The notes beneath the pieces were generated by a model that saw only the letters and a list, made by a program, of their open reading frames with translations, was not told the DNA's origin and did no database searches. A program made the translations under genes and the position numbers. From Thermosipho sp. (in: thermotogales) (GTDB lineage: Bacteria > Thermotogota > Thermotogae > Thermotogales > Fervidobacteriaceae): DNA of 64,000 nucleotides. The stretch is from assembly GCA_017656345.1 (NCBI GenBank), contig JACDNZ010000009.1, positions 24,081-88,080 of the forward strand. Reading direction: 5' to 3'. Below, piece after piece: positions 16,413-24,400 of this stretch; position 1 is the first letter of the stretch; each line of letters begins with the position of its first letter.

Positions 16413-17978
16413 TTACTTATTTTTTTTAAAGTTTGTGTCAGGGAAAAATTCTGATTTTTCCGTTTCAAGGCATAATTTAAATTTCACATCACCACTTTTA
16501 GTTCCGTACGATCTGATTTCATATCCCCTTGACATTATCCCTTTTACAAACGGTAACCCTCCTCGAAGCTTTAATGAAGCATTCAAAAAATAGTTCTCAA
16601 GTTCTAATTGCAAATTATCACTTACAAATATCATGTTATTCAAAATTCCTGAAACAAACGCATACAATTTTTTTTGATTTGTGGTAAGTTTCGTTTCTTC
16701 TTTTCTTAAAAGCAGACAATCTGGATCATTCCACCACCATCTTCCATTTGTAAAATACCTTACTATTGTATTTCTTAAAGCATAATAAGCGTTGGGTATC
16801 ATTAAATCCGGTAATGTCCTGTCAAAATATGGAGCTGTATCTGGCCCAATTCTCATTCCATCGACAAAACCAACAGATGGTAACAAAGGTGCTCCACATC
16901 CTAAAATAAATGAATCACCTGTCGCTTTCCTTATTATATCCAACCCTTCTCTATATGCCTGAATCGGCGTTGCATTTTTAAATCTTTTTCCCGGAATTGC
17001 TCCTGAAAACAGGAAATCTATTTTAAAAAATCTAAATCCAGCTTCTCTAATTTTTGTAAAAAGTTCTCTAAGGTAATCTCTCACATCTGGATGAGTTAAA
17101 TCAAGAGCATATATTTTTTTGTTCCAATTTTCATATGCAAAAAGAGGCTCTCCTGTTTCATTTTTTACAAGCCAATCTTTGTGATCCTTAAAGATCTTAG
17201 AGGTTTCTGATACACTAAACGGTGCAAGCCAAATGCCTGGCACATAATTATACTTTTTTATTGTTTCCGCCATTTCTTTAAGGCTCGGAAATCCAATTTT
17301 TGGTTTCCAATCCCCTATATCAATTTGCCAAGAATCATCTATTTGAAACACTTCAAAAGGGTAACTTTTAGAATATTCTAAGTTTTTCACCACTTCTTCC
17401 CAGGTTAATTTTTCAAAATAATAGTACCAGCTTGACCAACCTACAGGATTCCAATTTTTGAATTTTGGATTTAACTCTTTCCTCACATATTCTGCATACA
17501 AAGGTAAAAGTTTATCAATATCTCCAAATAAAACAACCATCGGTTCTATTTCAATATAATCCTCAAATTCTGCATCAAAATAGTCAATATACCCTTCTAT
17601 TTTCCCACCTTTTATCATAAAGTAAGGATGTCCAATCCTTGAAGATAGAAAACCAACCAGTATATTCTCTTTTCCTATAAAATAATCACTAACAATCCCT
17701 TCAAGAAGTAATTGTGGATTTGGATTAGGCATAAATCCACTTTTTTCAAGTAAATCTTTTGGAATCATAATTTTTTCGTTAACTTCAATCACTTTTGTTG
17801 GGCCCCAGCTTTGCCAATTATTTATCAATAATTTTCCCGCAGCTTCAACCTCAAATATCTTTATTTTTCCTGGCTTTCCTTTTATCTTCCCACGAATTAA
17901 TATTCCCTGAGATATTTCTGATTTCTCCATTCTCAATATATAATTTTCTTCTCTTAATTCTCCCTCAAATATTTGCAT
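16413..17978 (-). CDS. galA: Alpha-galactosidase, GH36, Thermotoga GalA type
   Basis: Hydrolyses alpha-1,6-galactosides such as melibiose and raffinose. The 521-residue protein has an N-terminal beta domain ('INNWQSWGP' near 52), then 'PVGWSSWYYYF' and 'FQIDDSWQ' at the barrel start, the nucleophile motif KIDFLF (Asp near residue 322), and 'DGMRIGPDTAPYF' carrying the likely acid/base Asp. Size and motif order match the compact Thermotoga GalA. There is no signal peptide, so it acts on imported sugar. No transporter gene adjoins it. ATG at 17978 follows a GGAGGG site. Confidence 0.9.
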   Translation of the reverse strand: MQIFEGELREENYILRMEKSEISQGILIRGKIKGKPGKIKIFEVEAAGKLLINNWQSWGPTKVIEVNEKIMIPKDLLEKSGFMPNPNPQLLLEGIVSDYFIGKENILVGFLSSRIGHPYFMIKGGKIEGYIDYFDAEFEDYIEIEPMVVLFGDIDKLLPLYAEYVRKELNPKFKNWNPVGWSSWYYYFEKLTWEEVVKNLEYSKSYPFEVFQIDDSWQIDIGDWKPKIGFPSLKEMAETIKKYNYVPGIWLAPFSVSETSKIFKDHKDWLVKNETGEPLFAYENWNKKIYALDLTHPDVRDYLRELFTKIREAGFRFFKIDFLFSGAIPGKRFKNATPIQAYREGLDIIRKATGDSFILGCGAPLLPSVGFVDGMRIGPDTAPYFDRTLPDLMIPNAYYALRNTIVRYFTNGRWWWNDPDCLLLRKEETKLTTNQKKLYAFVSGILNNMIFVSDNLQLELENYFLNASLKLRGGLPFVKGIMSRGYEIRSYGTKSGDVKFKLCLETEKSEFFPDTNFKKNK

Positions 17979-18047
17979 TCTTTTCCCTCCTCTGTATTTA
18001 CATAACTATTTTACACTAAATCTATTTTTTCATTTTCAAACAATTTG

Positions 18048-18056
18048 TGCTATAAT
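18048..18056 (+). promoter_or_regulatory. Extended -10 promoter of the radical-SAM/HhH gene
   Basis: TGCTATAAT, 36 bases before the ATG at 18092; no clear -35. Confidence 0.55.
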
Positions 18057-18091
18057 CTGTCTACAAATGTATAAAAAGGAGTATCTCAATA

Positions 18092-19333
18092 ATGGAGATA
18101 GAAAGAAAACTCGAAATTCTTTCTTCTTCTGCAAAATTTGATGTTGCATGTTCTCCGGGAACTTCTGATAGAAAAAATAAAAACGTAATTGATTCAACAA
18201 ATATAGCAGGTATTTATCACAGCTGGAGTAGCACCGGCAAATGTTTTTCTTTGTTGAAAGTTTTATTCTCCAATGCCTGTATTTATAATTGCGCTTACTG
18301 TATTAATAGAAGATCAAATAATATTCCAAGGGCAACATTTACTGTTAATGAGCTCGTAAATCTTACAATGAATTTTTACAAAAAAGGATATATAGATGGT
18401 CTTTTTTTAAGTTCAGCTGTTATAAAAAATCCAGATTTTACTATGGAACAACTGATCAATGTTGCCAAAAAACTAAGAATGGAGGAAAATTTCAAAGGAT
18501 ATATACACTTAAAAATAATACCTGGAGCCGATGAAAAATTAGTTGAAGAAGCCGGGTTTTACGCCAACCGGGTCAGTGTAAATGTTGAACTTCCAACAGC
18601 AAAATCTCTAAAGTTACTCGCCCCGGAAAAAAATCCGGATTCAATCCAAAAACCCCTTATACTTTCTTCTAAAAAACATTTAGAAACAATAAGTCATGCG
18701 AAAAAATTTAAACATGTCAAAATCTTCTCACCTGATGGACAAACAACGCAGCTTATTGTTGGTGCTACATCCGAATCGGATAAAAAAATAATGCTTCTTG
18801 CAAACAAACTATACAAAAATTATAAACTTAAACGAGTATATTATTCAGCTTACATAGCCGTAAATAAGGATAAGAGACTCCCACCTACAAGCGAATCTAT
18901 AACCCGTGAAAACAGATTATATCAAGCAGATTTTTTAATAAGGAAATACAATTTCACAGTAGAAGAATTGTTCGAAAAAACCGAGAATCTTGATCTAAGA
19001 ATAGATCCAAAAACAAAATGGGCACTTGAACACCCTGAATTTTTTCCAATTGAAATTAACAAAGCCTCATATGATGAACTTATAAGAATACCAGGAATTG
19101 GCATTAAATCTGCAAAAAAGATTCTCCTTGCTCGTAAAGTTCACGCATTAAACTTTGATGACTTAAAGAAAATAGGAATTGCACTTAAAAGAGCCCAATA
19201 TTTTATTACCTGCAACGGAAAAAAATACAATAAAAACAAAGATTTGATGCCCTTGTTTTCGTTTGATTTTACAAACAAAGTAAAAGATTTTAACACTTTT
19301 TATTCCCATCAACTTCTTTTTTTTAATTTGTGA
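18092..19333 (+). CDS. Putative DNA modification/repair radical SAM protein with HhH domain (COG4277 type)
   Basis: Radical SAM enzyme of 413 residues. The 4Fe-4S cluster cysteines are Cys63, Cys67 and Cys70 (CIYNCAYC, CX3CX2C). A conserved N-terminal block 'KLEILSSSAKFDVACSPGTSDR' and 'SPDGQTTQLIVGA' near 215 are typical of the family. A helix-hairpin-helix at about 316-345 ('INKASYDELIRIPGIGIKSAKKI') suggests DNA binding. In many bacteria the gene pairs with a uracil-DNA-glycosylase-like protein gene, which is absent here. The reaction is unknown. It is transcribed alone between galA (divergent) and the phosphatase. Confidence 0.85.
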   Translation: MEIERKLEILSSSAKFDVACSPGTSDRKNKNVIDSTNIAGIYHSWSSTGKCFSLLKVLFSNACIYNCAYCINRRSNNIPRATFTVNELVNLTMNFYKKGYIDGLFLSSAVIKNPDFTMEQLINVAKKLRMEENFKGYIHLKIIPGADEKLVEEAGFYANRVSVNVELPTAKSLKLLAPEKNPDSIQKPLILSSKKHLETISHAKKFKHVKIFSPDGQTTQLIVGATSESDKKIMLLANKLYKNYKLKRVYYSAYIAVNKDKRLPPTSESITRENRLYQADFLIRKYNFTVEELFEKTENLDLRIDPKTKWALEHPEFFPIEINKASYDELIRIPGIGIKSAKKILLARKVHALNFDDLKKIGIALKRAQYFITCNGKKYNKNKDLMPLFSFDFTNKVKDFNTFYSHQLLFFNL

Positions 19334-19538
19334 TCATTCAAAAAACACCCTTGAGTACATAATTTTGAATTTTCTGGAATTTTTATAAATGTTGTTAAAA
19401 CTTTAAATATAAAAACTTAATTTAATAAATCCCGCAATTTTAAATCCATTGAATCAAATACCAATTAACCTTTCGTTTCAATTTTTAACACATTTATGAT
19501 AAAATTAAATTGTACATCATTTTGAAAGGGGGGTACGT

Positions 19539-20474
19539 ATGAAAAAACTAACTGTTTTGCTGGTAATTGTTTTATCAGTGCTGGTAGTATTTAGTGCAGA
19601 TTTTTACATCGTCAAAGAGGGAGATACTTTATCAAAAATAGCAAAAGAAACTGGGTTAACTATTGAGGAATTAGTGAAATTTAACAACATCGAAAATCCT
19701 GACCTCATTGTGGTAGGTCAGAAACTAAGACTTACACCACCTTATACCCAGAAAGATTTAAACGAACAAATGGTTATGGCAATGCTTTGGTACCAGAATT
19801 CTGGTGAAATGAGAGCTCTGGCTTACCAAGCTTTCAATATTGCAAAATTGATTTATGATATGGATTTAAAAGAAGAATCTACAAAACCACGTGCAGTTAT
19901 TGTCGATGTTGACGAAACCGTTCTTGATAACTCCCCATATGACGCAGGACATATAGGAACTAACAATGCATATCCAAAAGGATGGACTGAATGGTGTGAA
20001 GCAAGACTTGCTACACCAATTCCAGGTGCTGTAGAATTTCTCAATTACGTCGCAAAAACAGGCGGTGTAGTATTTTATATTACAAACAGAAGCGAAAGCG
20101 TAAAACAAGCAACAATTGACAATCTTAAAATGCTTGGATTCCCATTTGCTGACGAAGAACATGTTTTAACAAAAACAACAACTTCCGATAAAGAACCAAG
20201 AAGACAATTAGTTGCAGAAAAATACAAGATAGTCCTTTTAATGGGAGACAACCTAAATGACTTTTCTTCACTCTTCAGAAAAAAAGGTGTTGAAGAAAGA
20301 AATGAACTTGTAGATCAAATGAAAGAAATGTGGGGAACTAAGTTCATAGTTCTTCCAAACCCAATTTACGGAGATTGGGAAGGTGCTGTTTACAACTACA
20401 ACTGGGGATTATCTCCAGAAGGAAAAGATAAAGCAAGAAAAGAACACCTTTTCATGTGGAGATACGAAGAATAA
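19539..20474 (+). CDS. Exported LysM-domain acid phosphatase (HAD class, e(P4)-like)
   Basis: A 311-residue exported protein with three parts: signal peptide 1-20; one LysM domain at 22-66 ('FYIVKEGDTLSKIAKETGL...IVVGQKLRL'), which binds peptidoglycan-type glycans; and a HAD phosphatase of the acid phosphatase/5'-nucleotidase e(P4) class from about 75. The HAD nucleophile is in VDVDETVLDN (Asp123 and Asp125), motif II is the 'FYITNRSE' Thr/Asn, and motif IV is 'LLMGDNLNDFSSLF'. It probably releases phosphate from nucleotides or sugar phosphates at the cell wall. There is no lipobox; the LysM replaces the lipid anchor. Confidence 0.85.
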   Translation: MKKLTVLLVIVLSVLVVFSADFYIVKEGDTLSKIAKETGLTIEELVKFNNIENPDLIVVGQKLRLTPPYTQKDLNEQMVMAMLWYQNSGEMRALAYQAFNIAKLIYDMDLKEESTKPRAVIVDVDETVLDNSPYDAGHIGTNNAYPKGWTEWCEARLATPIPGAVEFLNYVAKTGGVVFYITNRSESVKQATIDNLKMLGFPFADEEHVLTKTTTSDKEPRRQLVAEKYKIVLLMGDNLNDFSSLFRKKGVEERNELVDQMKEMWGTKFIVLPNPIYGDWEGAVYNYNWGLSPEGKDKARKEHLFMWRYEE

Positions 20475-20495
20475 TCTGGTAAATAACTCAAAAAG

Positions 20496-20527
20496 CATGG
20501 CTCCATTTCTGGAGCCATGTTTTTTTT
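20496..20527. terminator. Bidirectional terminator between phosphatase and GGDEF genes
   Basis: CATGGCTCCA/TGGAGCCATG, perfect 10-bp stem with a 4-base loop, eight T on the plus-strand side and five on the minus-strand side. Confidence 0.93.
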
Positions 20528-22085
20528 AATCAACTCTTCTCTGATTTTCTCTATCAAACTCTTCTTTCATAGCATACATCCTTTTATCTGCCTCTTCAAA
20601 AGTTTTATCAAATGATTCATTAAATTTTGCAATCCCCCATGAAAATGTTGGCTTTATACTATTAGAAGATTTTAATTCTCTAAAAACTCTTGAAATAATT
20701 TCCTCGGCCCTATTGAACGGACAATTTTTTAACACTATCAAAAATTCGTCCCCGCCTATTCTTATAATGTAATCACTACTCCTAATATTATTCTTTACAA
20801 ACTTAACAAAATCTTTTAAAATCTTATCTCCTACTTTGTGTCCAAATGTATCGTTTATAAACTTTAAACTATTTATATCAACAAAAATAAGAATATCACT
20901 TTCAGTCAACGAAATTGACTCTAAAACTCCTCGGTTATAAGCTCCAGTTAATTTATCAACAACACTTTGTTCATATGCTTCTTGTACTTCATTAACCATT
21001 TTTTTGTATTCATAAATAATATTATAGGAAAAACCAAAAAATAGTGTAATTATTCCATAATTAGATAAAAACTTATTGTTATAATGCAGAAATAATGTCA
21101 GTGAATCATGTGAAACTGTTAAGAAAAAGAAACTTGAAGTAAACAAGCTAATATTTATTTTTGATTTGATAGAAATGAAGAAAAAGAATAAAGAATTCAA
21201 AAAAATAACTGGCGCAAAAGAATTAGTCATTAATTTCATGACATAAAAAGAGGGAGCCAAAAGCAACGAAAAACCTATAACATAATTTGTATATCTCAAA
21301 ATTCTAATTAACAATATTTCTTTTAAATTTAGATAGAGATACGTTCCTGTTATTAAAAATGAAAACGCAAAGTATATTGATGAAATAAAAATTTTTCTTA
21401 AAATAAACATTGAATAAATTGATCCCATGCTTTTCAATGGTAAAAGATCTATCATCCAGATTGATCCTAATAAACTTGTTAAAAAGAAATAAATAAATGC
21501 TGTTTTCTTCCTACCAACCACATTTTTCGATAGAAATAACAAAATAAACGATAAAGCTAAAACCATTCCTATGGAAAAACTTAAAACATCTCCGGTAAGA
21601 AAACTCAAAATATTATATTTTTTAAGTTGACTTTCATCAATCAAATAGGGTACAAAATCCATTCCTAACTCATATACACCATGCAAGGTAATTTTAATTT
21701 CATTAGTAGTTTCTGGAAGTTGGAAAATCAAAGGTTGATACCAAATATGAGCCGTCTCTTTAGTAAAACCATATGAACCAACTAAGTTATCATTCGCATA
21801 AATTTTAATATATGAAGTATCAACCTGTGGAAAATAAAGATAAACATTTTCAGTTAACTCTGGTATCTTAGCATATAATGTTAAATGAGTTGGTTCTTTT
21901 AACACAAAATAGAATGGAACATTTAAATTTTCACCAAATTGTTCTTTATTATCAAGTACTTTAAACTTATAGATTCCTACTCCTTTTGGTACAAGGGTCC
22001 ACCTAAATATTAAAACTATAATTATAAATGCTACTGTTGAAATCAAAAAATTTAAAATGAAATTCTTTAGTTTAATAAAGATCAC
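20526..22085 (-). CDS. Membrane-anchored diguanylate cyclase (sensor domain plus GGDEF)
   Basis: The 519-residue protein starts with a transmembrane helix (about 10-28), then an extracytoplasmic beta-rich domain (30-165), then about seven hydrophobic helices (165-350), resembling 7TMR-DISM sensors. The C-terminal GGDEF domain (about 385-515) has an intact active site RIGGDEF and an RxxD inhibitory site (RSSD, five residues upstream), so it should make c-di-GMP under product control. The start is uncertain. The GTG at 22085 overlaps the AGGAG site, while an ATT at 22076 would have better spacing. It diverges from tRNA-Pro. Confidence 0.85.
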   Translation of the reverse strand: MIFIKLKNFILNFLISTVAFIIIVLIFRWTLVPKGVGIYKFKVLDNKEQFGENLNVPFYFVLKEPTHLTLYAKIPELTENVYLYFPQVDTSYIKIYANDNLVGSYGFTKETAHIWYQPLIFQLPETTNEIKITLHGVYELGMDFVPYLIDESQLKKYNILSFLTGDVLSFSIGMVLALSFILLFLSKNVVGRKKTAFIYFFLTSLLGSIWMIDLLPLKSMGSIYSMFILRKIFISSIYFAFSFLITGTYLYLNLKEILLIRILRYTNYVIGFSLLLAPSFYVMKLMTNSFAPVIFLNSLFFFFISIKSKINISLFTSSFFFLTVSHDSLTLFLHYNNKFLSNYGIITLFFGFSYNIIYEYKKMVNEVQEAYEQSVVDKLTGAYNRGVLESISLTESDILIFVDINSLKFINDTFGHKVGDKILKDFVKFVKNNIRSSDYIIRIGGDEFLIVLKNCPFNRAEEIISRVFRELKSSNSIKPTFSWGIAKFNESFDKTFEEADKRMYAMKEEFDRENQRRVD

Positions 22086-22100
22086 TCCTTACATTTTAAT

Positions 22101-22129
22101 TTGACATTAAAACAATGTTGTAATATAAT
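22101..22129 (+). promoter_or_regulatory. Consensus promoter of tRNA-Pro
   Basis: TTGACA, exactly 17 bases, TATAAT: a perfect consensus, starting transcription about 6 bases before the tRNA. Confidence 0.93.
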
Positions 22130-22141
22130 TTTATTTGCAGT

Positions 22142-22218
22142 CGGGGTGTAGCGCAGTTGGCTAGCGCGCTTGCATGGGGCGCAAGAGGTCGCTGGTTCAA
22201 GTCCAGTCACCCCGACCA
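22142..22218 (+). tRNA. tRNA-Pro (anticodon GGG)
   Basis: Cloverleaf of 77 bases with encoded CCA. Acceptor CGGGGTG/CACCCCG, D stem GCGC/GCGC, anticodon stem CTTGC/GCAAG around ATGGGGC with anticodon GGG at 22176-22178, T arm CTGG-TTCAAGT-CCAG, discriminator A. A run of seven T follows at once and should end transcription. Confidence 0.96.
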
Positions 22219-22620
22219 TTTTTTTATCAAAAAAAGTATTGTTCTACACTGTTCAAATTCAAATTCACAGTAAACAATCCTCCTTTCAATTATTTCAAAT
22301 AAACCTGCCTTAATCATTCCAAAAGCTCATTACCCTGGATCAAGGCAAAATTAAACTATTAATCTAAATTTACAGCACAAAATAATTTCACTAAAAAACT
22401 AATAAAACAGTACTGCTAAATAAATATTTCAAATAACTTAGATTTCAATCAAAAATTTTTTAAATATTGCCAACTTTTTCACCCATCTTTGAGTTATGTT
22501 TTTGAAATTTAATATATTTAGTTTATATTATATAATGTATTATTCCTATATAGAAATTATCAGGAGAAAACACTTCTTACAACCTCATCCCCCAATAATT
22601 AACAGAAAGGATACCAATAA
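22219..22620. other. Gene-free AT-rich stretch after tRNA-Pro
   Basis: About 400 bases between the tRNA T-run and the stop of the ugpE-like gene. No coding frame, stable hairpin or repeat was seen. Confidence 0.55.
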
Positions 22621-23454
22621 CTACCCTTTTAATCCGCTACTTACAAGACTTTTAACAAACAAATGTTGAATTAGGAAAAACACTAAAAGAGTGGGGCCTA
22701 GTGCTATCATAGTTCCGGCCATTATTGTACCCCAATTATTGGCTGCTTCTGCATCGATTAGCATTTTTACACCTATTTGGACTGTCTTCATTTTATCTTC
22801 CATCGTTACAACAAGTGGCCATAGATACATATTCCACGCGTAAACAAAGTTAATCAATGCTGCACCACCTATCATAGCTTTTGAAAGCGGGAGCAATACT
22901 TTCAAGAGGTACTGCATAGGTGTTGCTCCATCAATCCTGGCCGCATCACTTAATTCTGAGGGAATCGTTCTAAAATGTTGCCTCATTAAAAAGGTATTTG
23001 TTGCACTTGCAGTAAAAGGAATTATTAATGCAAAATAAGTATTTACCCATCCTAAAGATTTCATCAATAAAAATAGTGGAACTATCATTACTGTTTCAGC
23101 TGGTAAAAATAAAGTTATAAAAAGAGTAGCAAAAGCTATCTTTTTACCCCTAAAATTAAAATTTGAAAAAGCATAACCAGCTAAAATTCCTGTAAACAGC
23201 TTACCAACTGTTATAAATATTGCAACAATCGCTGAATTTAAAAGCATCCTTCCCAATGGAACAAGTCTCAGTGCTTCTTTATAATTTTGCCAATAGAAAC
23301 TACTTGGAATAACCTTCGGTGGAAAACTAAATACCTCAGCTGGTTTCATAAAACTCATAAAAAATGCTAACAAAATTGGAGCAAACATAATAAGTGCAAC
23401 AATAATTAAAAGAATCTCAGAAACAATAAAGTACACTTTATTTTTTCTTCTCAT
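22621..23454 (-). CDS. ugpE: ABC sugar/glycerol-3-phosphate permease, UgpE/MalG type
   Basis: Inner-membrane permease of 277 residues with about six helices. The EAA loop 'ELSDAARIDGATPMQYLLKVLLPLSKAMIG' (around 178-207) contains the invariant DGA...P pattern. 'FPPKVIPSSFYWQNYKEAL' after the first helix is typical of UgpE/MalG. ATG at 23454 follows GAGGTGATA, 9 bases after the partner permease. It is the last gene of the binding protein-permease-permease operon; no ATPase gene follows. Confidence 0.82.
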   Translation of the reverse strand: MRRKNKVYFIVSEILLIIVALIMFAPILLAFFMSFMKPAEVFSFPPKVIPSSFYWQNYKEALRLVPLGRMLLNSAIVAIFITVGKLFTGILAGYAFSNFNFRGKKIAFATLFITLFLPAETVMIVPLFLLMKSLGWVNTYFALIIPFTASATNTFLMRQHFRTIPSELSDAARIDGATPMQYLLKVLLPLSKAMIGGAALINFVYAWNMYLWPLVVTMEDKMKTVQIGVKMLIDAEAANNWGTIMAGTMIALGPTLLVFFLIQHLFVKSLVSSGLKG

Positions 23455-23463
23455 ATTATCACC

Positions 23464-24330
23464 TCACTGATAGTGAACACCTTTTTCAACAAATCTGAAA
23501 TACAAGTAAGTAATTACAGACATAACACCAAACATAACTACTGACTCAGCAGCTGCAAGACCATTATCTTGAAAAGCAAAACCATCAAGATACAATCTGT
23601 AAATCATTGTAGTTGTACTTCCTAATGGTCCTCCACGAGTCATAATATCGATAATTCCAAAGGATGAAAACATTGTAGTCGTAAAATTCATTATAAACAA
23701 ATAAAAAGTTATTGGTGTAACGAGTGGAAATTTGATTTTCCACATTCTTGTCCATCCACTCGCTCCATCAATAAGAGAAGATTCCAAAATCGAATCAGGA
23801 ATATTCTGAAGCGCCGCTATATAAAAAATTAAATCAAAAGGTAACATCTTCCATACAGTTGCTGCAATTAAAGCAACCATAGCATATGGCACTGTTGTAA
23901 GCCAGTCAACATTAATATTAAAAGTTACTTGAAACAGATAACTTACCAAACCAGCTGTAGGGGTAAACAACATAGCCCACAATGTAGCAGAAATTGCCGG
24001 AGAAACTGCATATGGTGAAAACATTAAAGTTCTAAACAATCTTGTGCCCGGCAATTTTTGAATTAAAAGTTGTGAAATCAAAAATGCTAGAAATATAGTT
24101 ATACCAACGCTCGAAAGTGAATAAACAAAAGTTACCCTCAAAACTTTGTAATATTCACTATCTGTGAATAAGTCAATATAATTATCTAACCCAACAAATA
24201 TAGACCTATCTCCAAAAAAGGATTCCTGAAAAAAGCTCAATTTAAAAGAACTAACAGCTGGTGCGTAAATAAAAAAGATAATTATTACAAAAGTTGGTAT
24301 TAACAAAAAGTAAGGTGTAAATTTTCTCAA
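23464..24330 (-). CDS. ugpA: ABC sugar/glycerol-3-phosphate permease, UgpA/MalF type
   Basis: Inner-membrane permease of 288 residues with six helices. The EAA loop reads 'IPDSILESSLIDGASGWTRMWKIKFPLVTP' (near 185-215), and 'TRGGPLGSTTTMIYRLYLDGFA' near 235 is characteristic of UgpA-type permeases. GTG 24339 and CGT GAT precede it in frame, but the GTG overlaps the GGAGGTG ribosome site, so TTG 24330 is the likelier start. It is separated from the binding-protein gene by a GC-rich hairpin that probably lowers its expression relative to that gene. Confidence 0.82.
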   Translation of the reverse strand: MRKFTPYFLLIPTFVIIIFFIYAPAVSSFKLSFFQESFFGDRSIFVGLDNYIDLFTDSEYYKVLRVTFVYSLSSVGITIFLAFLISQLLIQKLPGTRLFRTLMFSPYAVSPAISATLWAMLFTPTAGLVSYLFQVTFNINVDWLTTVPYAMVALIAATVWKMLPFDLIFYIAALQNIPDSILESSLIDGASGWTRMWKIKFPLVTPITFYLFIMNFTTTMFSSFGIIDIMTRGGPLGSTTTMIYRLYLDGFAFQDNGLAAAESVVMFGVMSVITYLYFRFVEKGVHYQ

Positions 24331-24355
24331 ATCACGCACCTCCTAATTTTGAAAC

Positions 24356-24375
24356 GCGCCCCTAGCAAGGGGCGC
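24356..24375 (-). promoter_or_regulatory. Intercistronic hairpin between ugpB- and ugpA-like genes
   Basis: GCGCCCCT/AGGGGCGC, a perfect 8-bp stem with a 4-base loop, in an otherwise AT-rich region. It has no T-run of terminator quality on the minus strand (GTTTC follows), so it probably protects the upstream mRNA or causes partial termination. Confidence 0.7.
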
Positions 24376-24400
24376 TTATTTAATTTTTAATACCTCAATT

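Noticed and set aside
22219..22620. Additional tRNA genes after tRNA-Pro
   Set aside because: No second TTCAA-type T arm or acceptor stem was found.
24356..24375. Hairpin as full terminator of the ugpB-like gene
   Set aside because: No adequate T-run follows on the minus strand, and two permease genes of the same system lie downstream without another promoter.
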